Assembly (NCBI RefSeq): GCF_900102635.1
Contig: NZ_FMZQ01000001.1
Span: 248,001-312,000 of the forward strand
Direction of reading: 5' to 3'
Source: Ectopseudomonas chengduensis
Lineage (GTDB): Bacteria; Pseudomonadota; Gammaproteobacteria; Pseudomonadales; Pseudomonadaceae
Length of the DNA stretch: 64,000 nucleotides
Shown here piece after piece: positions 52,150 to 64,000 of the stretch. The stretch's first letter is position 1. Each line of letters opens with the position of its first letter. A program made the position numbers and the translations under genes. The notes below the pieces were generated by a model that did no database searches, had not been told where the DNA came from, and worked only from the letters and a program-made list of their open reading frames with translations.

Positions 52150-53120
52150 CTCGATTGAGCAAAGGCATCCGCGAGTACAGCCTGTTCCAGGCCGTACAGC
52201 TGGTGCTGGAGCGCTTGGGTGCTGCGCATCCGCATCTGGATGAGGAGCGCCTTTACGAATACCTGGAGTTCCAGGCCAATCCGAGCCTGGGTTTCCCCGG
52301 CAGCGATATCGATCGCGTGCAGTTCTTCGAGGAGCACGGCGAGCTGCGCGCGCGCATGCGCGTCAACTTGGTCGGCCTGTTCGGCGGCGGTTCACCATTA
52401 CCGGCCTTCTACAGCGAGCAGGCTCTGGGCGACAGCGAGGACGGCAACCCGACCCGCGACTTCCTCGACCTGTTCAACAATCGTCTGCAGCGCCTGTTGC
52501 TGCCGATCTGGCAGAAGTACCGCTACCGCGCCAGCTTCCAGAGCGGGGCGATGGACGCCTTCTCTGCGCACCTGTTCGCCCTGATCGGCCTGGGCAGCGA
52601 GCAGATCCGCCAGGCCCAGGAGCTGAACTGGAAGCGCCTGCTGCCCTACCTCGGCCTGCTCAGCCTGCGCGCCCATTCGGCGGCGCTGATCGAGTCGGTG
52701 CTGCGTTACTACTTCAAGCACGCCGAACTGTTCATCGAGCAGTGCCTGGAGCGCCAGGTGGTGGTGCTGGAAGAGCAGCGCAACCGCCTCGGCCGTGCCA
52801 ACAGTCTGCTCGGCGAAGACACCGTGCTCGGCGAGCGCGTACGCGACCGCGGTGGCAAGTTCCGCATCCACGTGCGCCAGCTGGGCTGGACGCGCTTTCA
52901 CGAGTTCCTGCCGATCGGCACGGGTTACCAACCGCTCTGTGCGCTGGTGCGCTTCACCCTGCGCGATCCGCTGGACTACGACATCCGCCTGGAGCTGCGT
53001 CAGGACGAAATCCGCGACCTGCGCATCGGCGAAGGCAACCCCTGCCTGCTGGGCTGGACCACCTGGCTCGGCCGTGAGAACGCCGACGGTCTGGTCACCC
53101 TCGGTAGCAAGATTCATTAA
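52113..53120 (+). CDS. tssG: T6SS baseplate protein TssG
   Basis: A 335-residue wedge protein (ImpH/VasB). Family features are YSLFQAVQLVLERLG near residue 23, PSLGFPGSDIDRVQFFE near residue 57, MRVNLVGLFGGGSPLPAFYSE near residue 82 and LLPYLGLLSLRAHSAALIESVLRYYF near residue 170. GGGAGAG lies ten bases upstream, inside the tssF end; the 37-base overlap is genuine because both ends match their families. Confidence 0.95.
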   Translation: MDATYGAAAPALTRLSKGIREYSLFQAVQLVLERLGAAHPHLDEERLYEYLEFQANPSLGFPGSDIDRVQFFEEHGELRARMRVNLVGLFGGGSPLPAFYSEQALGDSEDGNPTRDFLDLFNNRLQRLLLPIWQKYRYRASFQSGAMDAFSAHLFALIGLGSEQIRQAQELNWKRLLPYLGLLSLRAHSAALIESVLRYYFKHAELFIEQCLERQVVVLEEQRNRLGRANSLLGEDTVLGERVRDRGGKFRIHVRQLGWTRFHEFLPIGTGYQPLCALVRFTLRDPLDYDIRLELRQDEIRDLRIGEGNPCLLGWTTWLGRENADGLVTLGSKIH

Positions 53121-53131
53121 GGACAGATGAA

Positions 53132-55732
<2,601 letters not shown>

Positions 55733-55742
55733 GGTGCCGCCG

Positions 55743-57272
<1,530 letters not shown>

Positions 57273-57319
57273 GCATGCCTGCCCATCTTTCATTCACTTT
57301 CACCCAAGGAGCGCATTCC

Positions 57320-57454
57320 ATGCTGCATCGCTATCGGACCGCCGCCCTGCTCGCCCTGGCCATTGCCCTGGCCGGCTGCACAGGCAACTACAAGTTCAGC
57401 GACGACCAATACCGCCCGCTGGGCGACCCGCAAGCCGAGAAACGCGGCCACTGA
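57320..57454 (+). CDS. 44-residue T6SS small lipoprotein (OrfX position)
   Basis: A very small gene, below usual size cut-offs. An AAGGAG lies eight bases before the ATG. The product starts MLHRYRTAALLALAIALAGC (lipobox LAGC) and has a 24-residue polar tail rich in Asp, Pro and Lys (TGNYKFSDDQYRPLGDPQ). It lies between the sigma-54 activator and the FHA gene, exactly where P. aeruginosa has orfX between sfa2 and fha2. An in-frame ATG at 57275 would add 15 residues and spoil the signal peptide. Probable outer-membrane anchor peptide; function unknown. Confidence 0.8.
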   Translation: MLHRYRTAALLALAIALAGCTGNYKFSDDQYRPLGDPQAEKRGH

Positions 57455-57474
57455 CCGCAAGGAGTAGGTTCACC

Positions 57475-58671
57475 ATGGAACTGGTATTCGATGTGGTCAG
57501 CGCGCAGCAGTTCGTGCCAGGTCTGTTGACCACCAAGACATTCAAGCAGGCCGGCGGCGTGATCGGTCGAGCCGACGAGTGCGACTGGGTGATCCCGGAT
57601 CGCAAGCGCATCCTGTCCAGTCGGCATGCAGAAGTGAGCTATCGCGATGGCGCGTTCTACCTGACCGACACCAGCAGCAACGGTATCCAGCTCAAGGACA
57701 GTGGCGCCAGCCTGGCCAAGGGCAGTCCGCAGCGCATCGAGCATGGCAGCGTGTACTGCCTGGGCGACTTCGAGATCCGTGCGCGCCTGGTGCGTGACCC
57801 GGCCATGTTCGAGGGTGATATCGGTCTGCCGCAGGCCGCTGGGAGCATCATCCCCGATGACGCCTTCCTCGACCTCGACCCGATCACCGCCCTGGAACAG
57901 CAAGAGCGCGTCTACGCCGAAGTGGACGATCTGACTGCCGTACTGCGCCCGAGCATGGCCCAGGCGCAGCAGCGCGATTACGCGCAGATCGACGAGGAAA
58001 ACCTGCTGGTGCCCGAGTTGGTGATGCCGGCGCCCGCGCCGCAGCCGAAAGTCGCCCCGGAGCCCGAGCGCCTGCCGCCGACTTTCTGGGAGAAGTTCGC
58101 CGATGCCCTCGGCGTGCGCCTCGACGACCTCGACGAGGATGCCCGCGAAGCGCTGGCGCTGAATGCCGCCAAGCTGCTCAAGCAGAGCGTCGGCAGCCTG
58201 CAGCAGGCCCTGCGTACCCGCAGCGAGCTGAAGAACGAACTGCGCCTGGCCCTGACCACGGTGCAGAGCGCTGGCAACAACCCGCTCAAGCATGGCCTGG
58301 ATACCAGCGAGACGCTGACCGCGTTGCTGCGTGGCGGCAAGCCTGGCCAACTGCCGGCCGAGCAGGCCATCAATCGCAGCTTCCGCGACCTGCAGGCGCA
58401 CCAGGTGGCGCTGCTCGCCGCCAGCCGCGCAGCGGTCAAGGGCATGTTCGAACAGTTCACGCCCGAGCAACTGACCCTGCGTTTCGAGCGCAATGGGCGC
58501 AAACCGCTGTTGGCCACCGATGGCGGCCGCTGGCGTGCCTATCGTCGCCTGCATGCGGCGCTGGCGCAGAACGATGACTGGAGCGATCGCCTGTTCGCCC
58601 GTGATTTTGCCAGTGCCTACGAAGAGCAGGTTCGCCTGATCGCCACCCTCAATACCGACCTTCAAGGATGA
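57475..58671 (+). CDS. fha: T6SS FHA-domain protein (TagH/Fha)
   Basis: A 398-residue cytoplasmic protein. The N-terminal FHA domain covers about residues 20-95: GGVIGRADECDW, LSSRHAEVSYRDGAFYLTDTSSNGIQL carry the phospho-Thr-binding Arg/Ser/Asn. A low-complexity Pro-rich linker (PAPAPQPKVAPEPERLPP) is near residue 185. The C-terminal VI_FHA domain ends with HKLHAALAQNDDW-like helices. Fha proteins link Thr phosphorylation to T6SS assembly. The kinase/phosphatase pair (stk/stp in P. aeruginosa H2) would lie beyond the window after tssM. tssJ starts at or just past its stop. Confidence 0.93.
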   Translation: MELVFDVVSAQQFVPGLLTTKTFKQAGGVIGRADECDWVIPDRKRILSSRHAEVSYRDGAFYLTDTSSNGIQLKDSGASLAKGSPQRIEHGSVYCLGDFEIRARLVRDPAMFEGDIGLPQAAGSIIPDDAFLDLDPITALEQQERVYAEVDDLTAVLRPSMAQAQQRDYAQIDEENLLVPELVMPAPAPQPKVAPEPERLPPTFWEKFADALGVRLDDLDEDAREALALNAAKLLKQSVGSLQQALRTRSELKNELRLALTTVQSAGNNPLKHGLDTSETLTALLRGGKPGQLPAEQAINRSFRDLQAHQVALLAASRAAVKGMFEQFTPEQLTLRFERNGRKPLLATDGGRWRAYRRLHAALAQNDDWSDRLFARDFASAYEEQVRLIATLNTDLQG

Positions 58672-58676
58672 ACACC

Positions 58677-59159
58677 ATGCCTCGCTTGCTTTCCCTGGCC
58701 CTATGCGCCGCACTCCTGACTCTCGCTGGCTGCGCCGCGCTGTCGCCTTACTCGACCATGACCAAGCTGGACCTGAGCCTGGCCGGCAGCGACCAGCTCA
58801 ACCCGGACCTCAACGGTCGTCCTTCGCCTATCGTGATCCGCCTGATGGAGCTCAAGCACCCGGTGGCTTTCGAGAATGCCGATTTCTTCTCCCTCTACCA
58901 GCGTCCGAAAGAAGCGCTGGCGCCGGACCTGGTGACCCAGGAAGAACTGGAGCTGCGCCCGGGCGAAACCCGTGAACTGAAAGTATCGGTGCAGGAGGGC
59001 AGCCGCTATGTCGGCGTGCTCGCCGCCTATCGCGACCTGCCGGAAGCCAGCTGGCGCTACGTCATTGCCATTGACGAGCAGCAACGCAACGCGGCCAACC
59101 TGCGGCTCGACGAGCGCGGCATTCGCAACCTGGATGACGAGCAGGAGCGCAACCGATGA
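58677..59159 (+). CDS. tssJ: T6SS outer-membrane lipoprotein TssJ
   Basis: A 160-residue lipoprotein with signal MPRLLSLALCAALLTLAGC (lipobox LAGC). The mature TssJ/SciN transthyretin-like fold includes KLDLSLAGSDQLNPDLNGRP, IVIRLMELKHPVAFENADFF and YVGVLAAYRDLPEASW, the L1-loop region that meets TssM. It anchors the membrane complex to the outer membrane. Of two in-frame ATGs, 58677 has AAGGA eight bases upstream, while 58668 would be only touching it; the former is chosen. The stop overlaps tssK by four bases. Confidence 0.94.
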   Translation: MPRLLSLALCAALLTLAGCAALSPYSTMTKLDLSLAGSDQLNPDLNGRPSPIVIRLMELKHPVAFENADFFSLYQRPKEALAPDLVTQEELELRPGETRELKVSVQEGSRYVGVLAAYRDLPEASWRYVIAIDEQQRNAANLRLDERGIRNLDDEQERNR

Positions 59160-60487
59160 GCCAGCATAAAGTCGTCTGGCAGGAAGGCATGCTGCTGCGA
59201 CCACAGCATTTCCAGCAGAACGATCGCTACTTCGATCACCAGCTCAAGGTGCGTACGCAGAAACTGGACAGCTACGCCTGGGGCTTCTTCGAACTGGAGA
59301 TCGACCGCCAGTTTCTCAACATGGGCAAGCTGGTGGTGAGCAAGGCCAGTGGCGTGCTGCCTGACGGCAGTCTGTTCGACCTCGGTGCCGAGCGCGAGCC
59401 GCTGGGCCTGGACGTACCGCCGAACACCGGCAACACCCCCGTCTACCTGGCGTTGCCGCTGGTCACCGGTAATCACATCGAGAGCCGTCGCCCGGACCAG
59501 CGCGACGTGCTGGCGCGCTACGTCGCCTTCGACGAGGAAGTGGCCGACTGCAACGCCGGTGACAGCAGCGTCAGCCAGGTCAGCACTGGTCGCCCGGATT
59601 TCCGCCTGCTGCTCGGCGAGCAGCAGAGCGACCAGGGCTACGTGAAGATGAAGCTGTGCGAAGTGCTCGACACCACGCCGGACGGGGTGATCAGCCTCGA
59701 TCCGGAATTCAGCCCGACCTACGTCAACTTCCAGGCCTCCGGCTACCTGCTGAGCTGCCTCAAGGAAGTGATCAGCATGCTCGCCCACCGCGGCGACATC
59801 CTCGCCGAGCGCATCCGCGCCACCGGCAAGGTGGGCGGCGCCGAGGTTGGTGACTTCATGATGCTGCAGCTGATCAACCGCTACGAACCGATCCTGCGCC
59901 ACCACCTGGGCGTCGAGCAGGTACACCCGGAGCAGATCTACCGCGAACTGGTCGGCCTGCTCGGCGAGTTGGCGACCTTCTCCAGCGAGACCAAACGTCC
60001 GCGCCTGGAAGGCCGCTATCTGCACAGCGACCAGGGCATGAGTTTCCGCAAGCTGATGGACGCCATCCGGCAGGTGTTGTCGATGGTGCTCGAGCAGCAC
60101 GCCATCGAGATGCTTCTGCAGCAGCGTCAGTACGGCATCCAGGTGTCGCCGCTGCACGACCACAAGCTGCTCGGCACCTCCAGCTTCGTACTCGCCGCCA
60201 GCGCCCAGTGCGACTCCGAGGAGCTGCGTCAGCGCCTGCCCGCGCACCTCAAGGTCGGCCCGGTGGAGCGCATCCGCCAACTGGTCAACCTGCACCTTCC
60301 GGGGATCAAGGTCAAACCGCTGCCAGTGGCACCGCGGCAGATCCCATTCCATTCGGGCAACACCTACTTCGCCTTGGAGCTCAGCTCCGAGGAACTGGCG
60401 CAGCTGGAACGCTCCGGCGGCTTCGCCTTCCACGTGTCCGGCGAGTTCACCGGGCTTGAGCTGAAATTCTGGGCGATCAGGAACTGA
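59156..60487 (+). CDS. tssK: T6SS baseplate-membrane connector TssK
   Basis: A 443-residue protein linking baseplate to the TssJLM complex. The N-terminus HKVVWQEGMLLRPQHFQQNDRYF is diagnostic of TssK/ImpJ. Further conserved parts are YAWGFFELEIDRQFL, then ALELSSEELAQLERSGGFAFHVSGEF near the C-terminus, the receptor-binding-protein-like head. The start overlaps the tssJ stop (ATGA), and the end is two bases from tssL. Confidence 0.97.
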   Translation: MSQHKVVWQEGMLLRPQHFQQNDRYFDHQLKVRTQKLDSYAWGFFELEIDRQFLNMGKLVVSKASGVLPDGSLFDLGAEREPLGLDVPPNTGNTPVYLALPLVTGNHIESRRPDQRDVLARYVAFDEEVADCNAGDSSVSQVSTGRPDFRLLLGEQQSDQGYVKMKLCEVLDTTPDGVISLDPEFSPTYVNFQASGYLLSCLKEVISMLAHRGDILAERIRATGKVGGAEVGDFMMLQLINRYEPILRHHLGVEQVHPEQIYRELVGLLGELATFSSETKRPRLEGRYLHSDQGMSFRKLMDAIRQVLSMVLEQHAIEMLLQQRQYGIQVSPLHDHKLLGTSSFVLAASAQCDSEELRQRLPAHLKVGPVERIRQLVNLHLPGIKVKPLPVAPRQIPFHSGNTYFALELSSEELAQLERSGGFAFHVSGEFTGLELKFWAIRN

Positions 60488-60489
60488 CC

Positions 60490-61371
60490 ATGACAACCAA
60501 GGAAATGGAATACGGCCAGGATGACAAGACGGTCATCCTCAACCGCAAGGGCGAAGCGCGCGCCGAAAGCCCGCTGACCGATTTCAGCGCGCCACCGAAG
60601 TTCGAGCAGCTTGAGGAACGCATGATCTTCGCCGCGCGCCTGCGCCCGGCGGAGAGCTTCAACATCAGCCTCAACCCGCTGGTGGCGGCAGCCTCCACGC
60701 TGCTCTCGGAAGTGGTGCGGCTCAAACACAGCTTCGAAAGCGAGGACATGGATGCGCTCAACCAGCGCCTGACCCGCGAGATCAAGCTGTTCGAGCACCG
60801 TGCTCTGCACGATGGCGCCGAGAGCAGCCAGGTAATGGCCGCACGCTACGTGCTGTGCACCGTGGTCGACGAAGCGGTGGTGACCACGCCTTGGGGCAAC
60901 GAGAGCCAGTGGTCGCAGATGAGCCTGCTGTCCTCGTTCCACAACGAGACCTTCGGTGGCGAGAAGTTCTTCCAGCTGCTCGAGCGCCTGTCGCGCAACC
61001 CGGTCAAGCACCTGCCGATGCTGGAACTGATGTACCTGTGCCTGTCGCTCGGTTTCGAGGGCAAGTACCGCGTGCTGCAGCGCGGCATGCTCGAACTGGA
61101 AGCGGTGCGCGACAGCCTCTACCGACAGATCCGCCAGTTGCGCGGCGATGTGCCGCGTGAAGTCTCGCCGCACTGGCAGGGCCTCAAGGACACCCGCCGA
61201 CGCCTGGTGCGCATCGTGCCGTGGTGGCTGGTGGCGCTGTTCACCCTGATGTGCCTGGTGATGATGTATGGCGGCTTCGCCTGGGTATTGGGCGAGCAGC
61301 GCGACACCGTGCTCAAGCCGTATCAGCAACTCGACCCGGCCTCGGGTGTCAGCATGGATGACGTGAAATGA
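60490..61371 (+). CDS. tssL: T6SS inner-membrane protein TssL (DotU)
   Basis: A 293-residue C-tail-anchored protein. The cytoplasmic hook domain (DotU) spans about residues 45-220, with LNPLVAAASTLLSEVVRLKH, YVLCTVVDEAVVTTPWGNES and EKFFQLLERLSRNPVKHLPMLELMYLCLSLGFEGKYR. A single membrane helix follows at about residues 240-265 (WWLVALFTLMCLVMMYGGF). It lacks the OmpA/peptidoglycan-binding extension of long TssL proteins, so anchorage to the wall must come from another protein. It overlaps tssM by four bases. Confidence 0.97.
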   Translation: MTTKEMEYGQDDKTVILNRKGEARAESPLTDFSAPPKFEQLEERMIFAARLRPAESFNISLNPLVAAASTLLSEVVRLKHSFESEDMDALNQRLTREIKLFEHRALHDGAESSQVMAARYVLCTVVDEAVVTTPWGNESQWSQMSLLSSFHNETFGGEKFFQLLERLSRNPVKHLPMLELMYLCLSLGFEGKYRVLQRGMLELEAVRDSLYRQIRQLRGDVPREVSPHWQGLKDTRRRLVRIVPWWLVALFTLMCLVMMYGGFAWVLGEQRDTVLKPYQQLDPASGVSMDDVK

Positions 61372-64000
61372 AGAGCTTCTTCGCCAAACTTGGCGCCTTT
61401 TTCCGCAAGACCTGGGTCTGGAGCCTGCTGCTGGTTCTGATTCTCGCCCTGCTGGTGTGGTTCGTCGGCCCGCTGCTGGCCGTCAGTGACTACAAGTTCT
61501 GGGAGTCGGCCACCAGCCGTCTGTTGACCATCAGTCTGATCTTCCTGCTCTGGGGCCTGGCCATGGTCTTCGCCAGCTGGCGCGCCACCGCGCGCAAGAA
61601 GGCCGAGGAAAGTGACGCCGACGCCCAGGAGCGCCTGCGTCGCGAGGAGCAGATCAGCGAAGAGCAGAACGAGCTGCGCCACCGCTTCAAGGACGCCCTG
61701 CGCACCCTCAAGCGCTCCAGCCTGTACCGCGGGCGCAGCGAGAAGTGGCGCAACGACCTGCCCTGGTACCTGCTGCTCGGCCCGCAGGGCAGTGGCAAGA
61801 CCAGCCTGCTGGATTTCTCCGGCCTGGACTTCCCGCTCAACCGTGGCGAAAGCCAGCGCCTGACCAAGGACGTGTCCGGCACCCGCTACGCGGACTGGTA
61901 CTTCGCCGACCATGCGGTGCTGATCGATACCGCCGGGCGCTACCTGACCCAGCCTGACGCGCAGGTCGACGGCCGCGCCTGGGGCACCTTGTTGGGTCTG
62001 CTACGCCAGCGCCGTGCGCGCCCGCTCAATGGTGTGCTGGTGAGCATTCCGGTCGAGCAGCTGCAGGGCGGTAGCGAAGTGGAGCTGGAAACCCTGGCCC
62101 GTCAGACCCGCCAGCGCCTGCATGAGATCCACCAGCGCCTGGGCGCCGATGTGCCGGTCTATCTGGTGCTGAGCAAGGCCGACAAGGTACTGGGCTTCGA
62201 CGAGTTCTTCGACCAGCTGTCACGCGAAGAAAGCGAGCAGGTGCTCGGCGCCAGCTTCCGCAAGGAGCAGAACGCCAGCGATGTGGGCGTCGTACGCCAG
62301 GAGTTCGAAGAACTGCTGCGCCGCCTCAACAGCCAGGTGATCCTGCGCATGCACCAGGAGCGCGACACCCAGCGCCGTGGCCGCATCCTCGACTTCCCGC
62401 ACCAGCTCGGCCAGATCGGCGAGCGCCTGTGCCTGTTCATCGAACTGGCCTTCGCCGGCAACCGCTACCAGCGGGCCAGCAAGTTGCGCGGCTTTTACCT
62501 GACCAGTGCACCGCAGTTGAACGAACAACTCGACCCGCTGACGGCTGGTATCGGTCGCAACCTCGGCCTGGCCGACAGCGCGCTGCCGACCTTCCGCAGC
62601 GGTCGCGCACGGTTTATCAATCATCTGCTCAGCCGGGTGATCTTCCCCGAGGCCGAATTGGCCGGCCTGGATCAGAAGGAGGTGCGTCGCATCGACTGGG
62701 GCCAGCGTGCCATGTACGCCACCGCCTTCGCCGTGCTGGCGCTGTTCGGTGTGCTCTGGGCCAGCGGCTTCTCGGCCAACCACGGCCGTTTGGAAGAGCT
62801 ACGCGAGATCGCCCAGAAGCTTACCCGCGAGCATGGTTCGATCAATGCGCAGGACGATGCCCTGCAAACCCTCAAGGCGCTGGACAGCAGCTACGCCGCG
62901 ACCCTGGTGTTCCCACCCAAGGGCGAGGTGTCCTACCTGGAGCGTACCGGCTTGTTCCAGGGCGAGGCGGTCAATCCTCCGGTGTATTCGACCTATCGCG
63001 CCGAGTTGGAAAACCTGCTGCTGCCGCGCGTGGCCCGTCAGCTGGAAGCACAGATCCGTGCCAACCTCAGCGACCGCGAGCGTCTGCTCGGTAGCCTGCG
63101 TGCCTACCTGATGCTCAACCTGGAAGAACGTCGCGATGCCGACTTCCTCAAGGAATGGGTCGCCGCCGACTGGTCGCTGCGCTACGCCGGCAACAGCCCA
63201 GCGCAGCATGGTCTCAATACCCATTTCGCGCGTCTGCTCGACGAGCCGTTCGCGCCCTATGCCCTCAACGCCCAGCTGGTTGCCCAGGCGCGCCAGGTGC
63301 TGCGCAGCGAGTCGCTGGCCAACGTGGTCTACCGCATGCTGCGGGAACAGGCGCGCAATCTGCCGGAATACCGTCTGAGCCAGAAACTCGGCCCGCAGGG
63401 TGGGCTGATCAGTGGCAGCGACTACGCCATTCCCGGCTTCTACACCCAGAACGGCTACAGCAAGACCTTCACCGCTCAGGGCGGCAATCTGGTGCGCGAG
63501 ATCCTGCGTGACAACTGGGTGCTGGGCGAAGGCGAAACCCTCAGCGCAGGTGACCTGGGTCGCCTGATGGTGGAGCTGGAGCAACTGTACTTCCGCGATT
63601 ACGGCAACTATTGGGGCGAGGCCATCGCTCAGCTTGGCCTGGAACCGATCGGCAGTGCCGGTCGCGGTGCTGCCCTGCTCAACGGCCTGACCGCTGCCAA
63701 CTCGCCGCTGCTGCAGTTGCTGGTGGAAGTGCGTGACAACACCCGCTTCAAGGGGCTGGCTGAGGCCGCCGACGATGCCGGCGCCGCCGCCGAAGCGCTG
63801 GAAGGCGCCAAGGGCAAGCTGGGCAAAGCCGCCAAGCTGGCCAGTGCCGCCGCTGAACAGGCGCAGCAGGCGCTGGCCAAGAACACCCCGGATACGGCGC
63901 GCAAGACGCTGGAACGCCGCTTCGAGAGCTTGCACAAGCTACTCGACGATAACGGCGGTGCCGGCGTCGACCTGGCGGCCAGCCTGCAGGCTCTGGACGA
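61368..64000 (+). CDS. tssM: T6SS membrane complex protein TssM (IcmF), 3' partial
   Basis: The frame is open from the ATG at 61368 (overlapping the tssL stop) to the window end, giving 877 codons; TssM proteins are usually about 1100-1250 residues, so the C-terminal part that meets TssJ is cut off. Two membrane helices occur at about residues 17-38 and 52-70. The cytoplasmic NTPase-like domain has Walker A GPQGSGKT at 138-145 and the downstream AVLIDTAGRYL motif. A third helix (MYATAFAVLALFGVLWASGF, about residue 450) leads to the periplasmic part. The Ala-rich coiled stretch near residue 800 (DDAGAAAEALEGAKGKLGKA) is typical. The intact Walker A suggests nucleotide binding. Confidence 0.97.
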   Translation, partial: MKSFFAKLGAFFRKTWVWSLLLVLILALLVWFVGPLLAVSDYKFWESATSRLLTISLIFLLWGLAMVFASWRATARKKAEESDADAQERLRREEQISEEQNELRHRFKDALRTLKRSSLYRGRSEKWRNDLPWYLLLGPQGSGKTSLLDFSGLDFPLNRGESQRLTKDVSGTRYADWYFADHAVLIDTAGRYLTQPDAQVDGRAWGTLLGLLRQRRARPLNGVLVSIPVEQLQGGSEVELETLARQTRQRLHEIHQRLGADVPVYLVLSKADKVLGFDEFFDQLSREESEQVLGASFRKEQNASDVGVVRQEFEELLRRLNSQVILRMHQERDTQRRGRILDFPHQLGQIGERLCLFIELAFAGNRYQRASKLRGFYLTSAPQLNEQLDPLTAGIGRNLGLADSALPTFRSGRARFINHLLSRVIFPEAELAGLDQKEVRRIDWGQRAMYATAFAVLALFGVLWASGFSANHGRLEELREIAQKLTREHGSINAQDDALQTLKALDSSYAATLVFPPKGEVSYLERTGLFQGEAVNPPVYSTYRAELENLLLPRVARQLEAQIRANLSDRERLLGSLRAYLMLNLEERRDADFLKEWVAADWSLRYAGNSPAQHGLNTHFARLLDEPFAPYALNAQLVAQARQVLRSESLANVVYRMLREQARNLPEYRLSQKLGPQGGLISGSDYAIPGFYTQNGYSKTFTAQGGNLVREILRDNWVLGEGETLSAGDLGRLMVELEQLYFRDYGNYWGEAIAQLGLEPIGSAGRGAALLNGLTAANSPLLQLLVEVRDNTRFKGLAEAADDAGAAAEALEGAKGKLGKAAKLASAAAEQAQQALAKNTPDTARKTLERRFESLHKLLDDNGGAGVDLAASLQALD

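Overview
The window is a contiguous piece of a G+C-rich gammaproteobacterial chromosome, almost certainly a Pseudomonas. Its backbone trkA-rsmB-fmt-def-(LysM)-dprA-tsaC-qor-hemF-aroE, followed by betC and trpI/trpBA, is the gene order known near oriC in P. aeruginosa. The catabolic genes and repeats suggest the P. mendocina/oleovorans side of the genus; that species-level guess is inference. No tRNA, rRNA, CRISPR array, insertion sequence or prophage was seen.

Layout. (1) 1-8.5 kb: ectoine degradation. A partial eutC, then doeA, doeB and the Lrp-type regulator doeX, are separated from doeC and doeD by about 2 kb holding repeats, an NlpC/P60 endopeptidase and the queuosine-precursor transporter yhhQ, which carries a well-formed preQ1-I riboswitch. 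Together the doe enzymes turn ectoine into aspartate. (2) 8.7-19.7 kb: housekeeping block for K+ uptake control, rRNA methylation, formyl-Met handling, natural-transformation DNA handling, tRNA t6A, haem (with an ANR-type box) and shikimate synthesis, punctuated by REP-like repeats. (3) 19.8-24.9 kb: choline-O-sulfate module: SulP transporter, choline-binding protein, choline sulfatase and a divergent LysR regulator. (4) 25-32.6 kb: PBP7, a LysR/DkgB pair, an SDR, a YbaL-type antiporter and a second SulP transporter. (5) 32.6-35.7 kb: trpBA with divergent trpI. (6) 35.7-45.1 kb: dodecin, an epimerase-like protein, an orphan lipoprotein, an SpmA-SpmB fusion, a small envelope operon (two tiny membrane proteins plus a lysozyme inhibitor) behind a sigma-54-type promoter, an acyl-CoA thioesterase, a TRAP transporter and a hexose-6-phosphate mutarotase. 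(7) 45.1-64 kb: a type VI secretion cluster tssA-B-C-E-PAAR-lipoprotein-F-G-clpV-sigma54 activator-small lipoprotein-fha-J-K-L-M. tssM runs off the end. The order matches the P. aeruginosa H2-T6SS, with a PAAR gene and an uncharacterised lipoprotein inserted between tssE and tssF.

The best leads for something under-described are the sigma-54 small-membrane-protein/Ivy operon, the mutually exclusive hairpins in the T6SS leader, the PAAR-lipoprotein insertion, the long hairpin element between def and fmt, and the riboswitch whose pseudoknot uses the ribosome-binding site itself. All calls come from reading the sequence; no database search was run.
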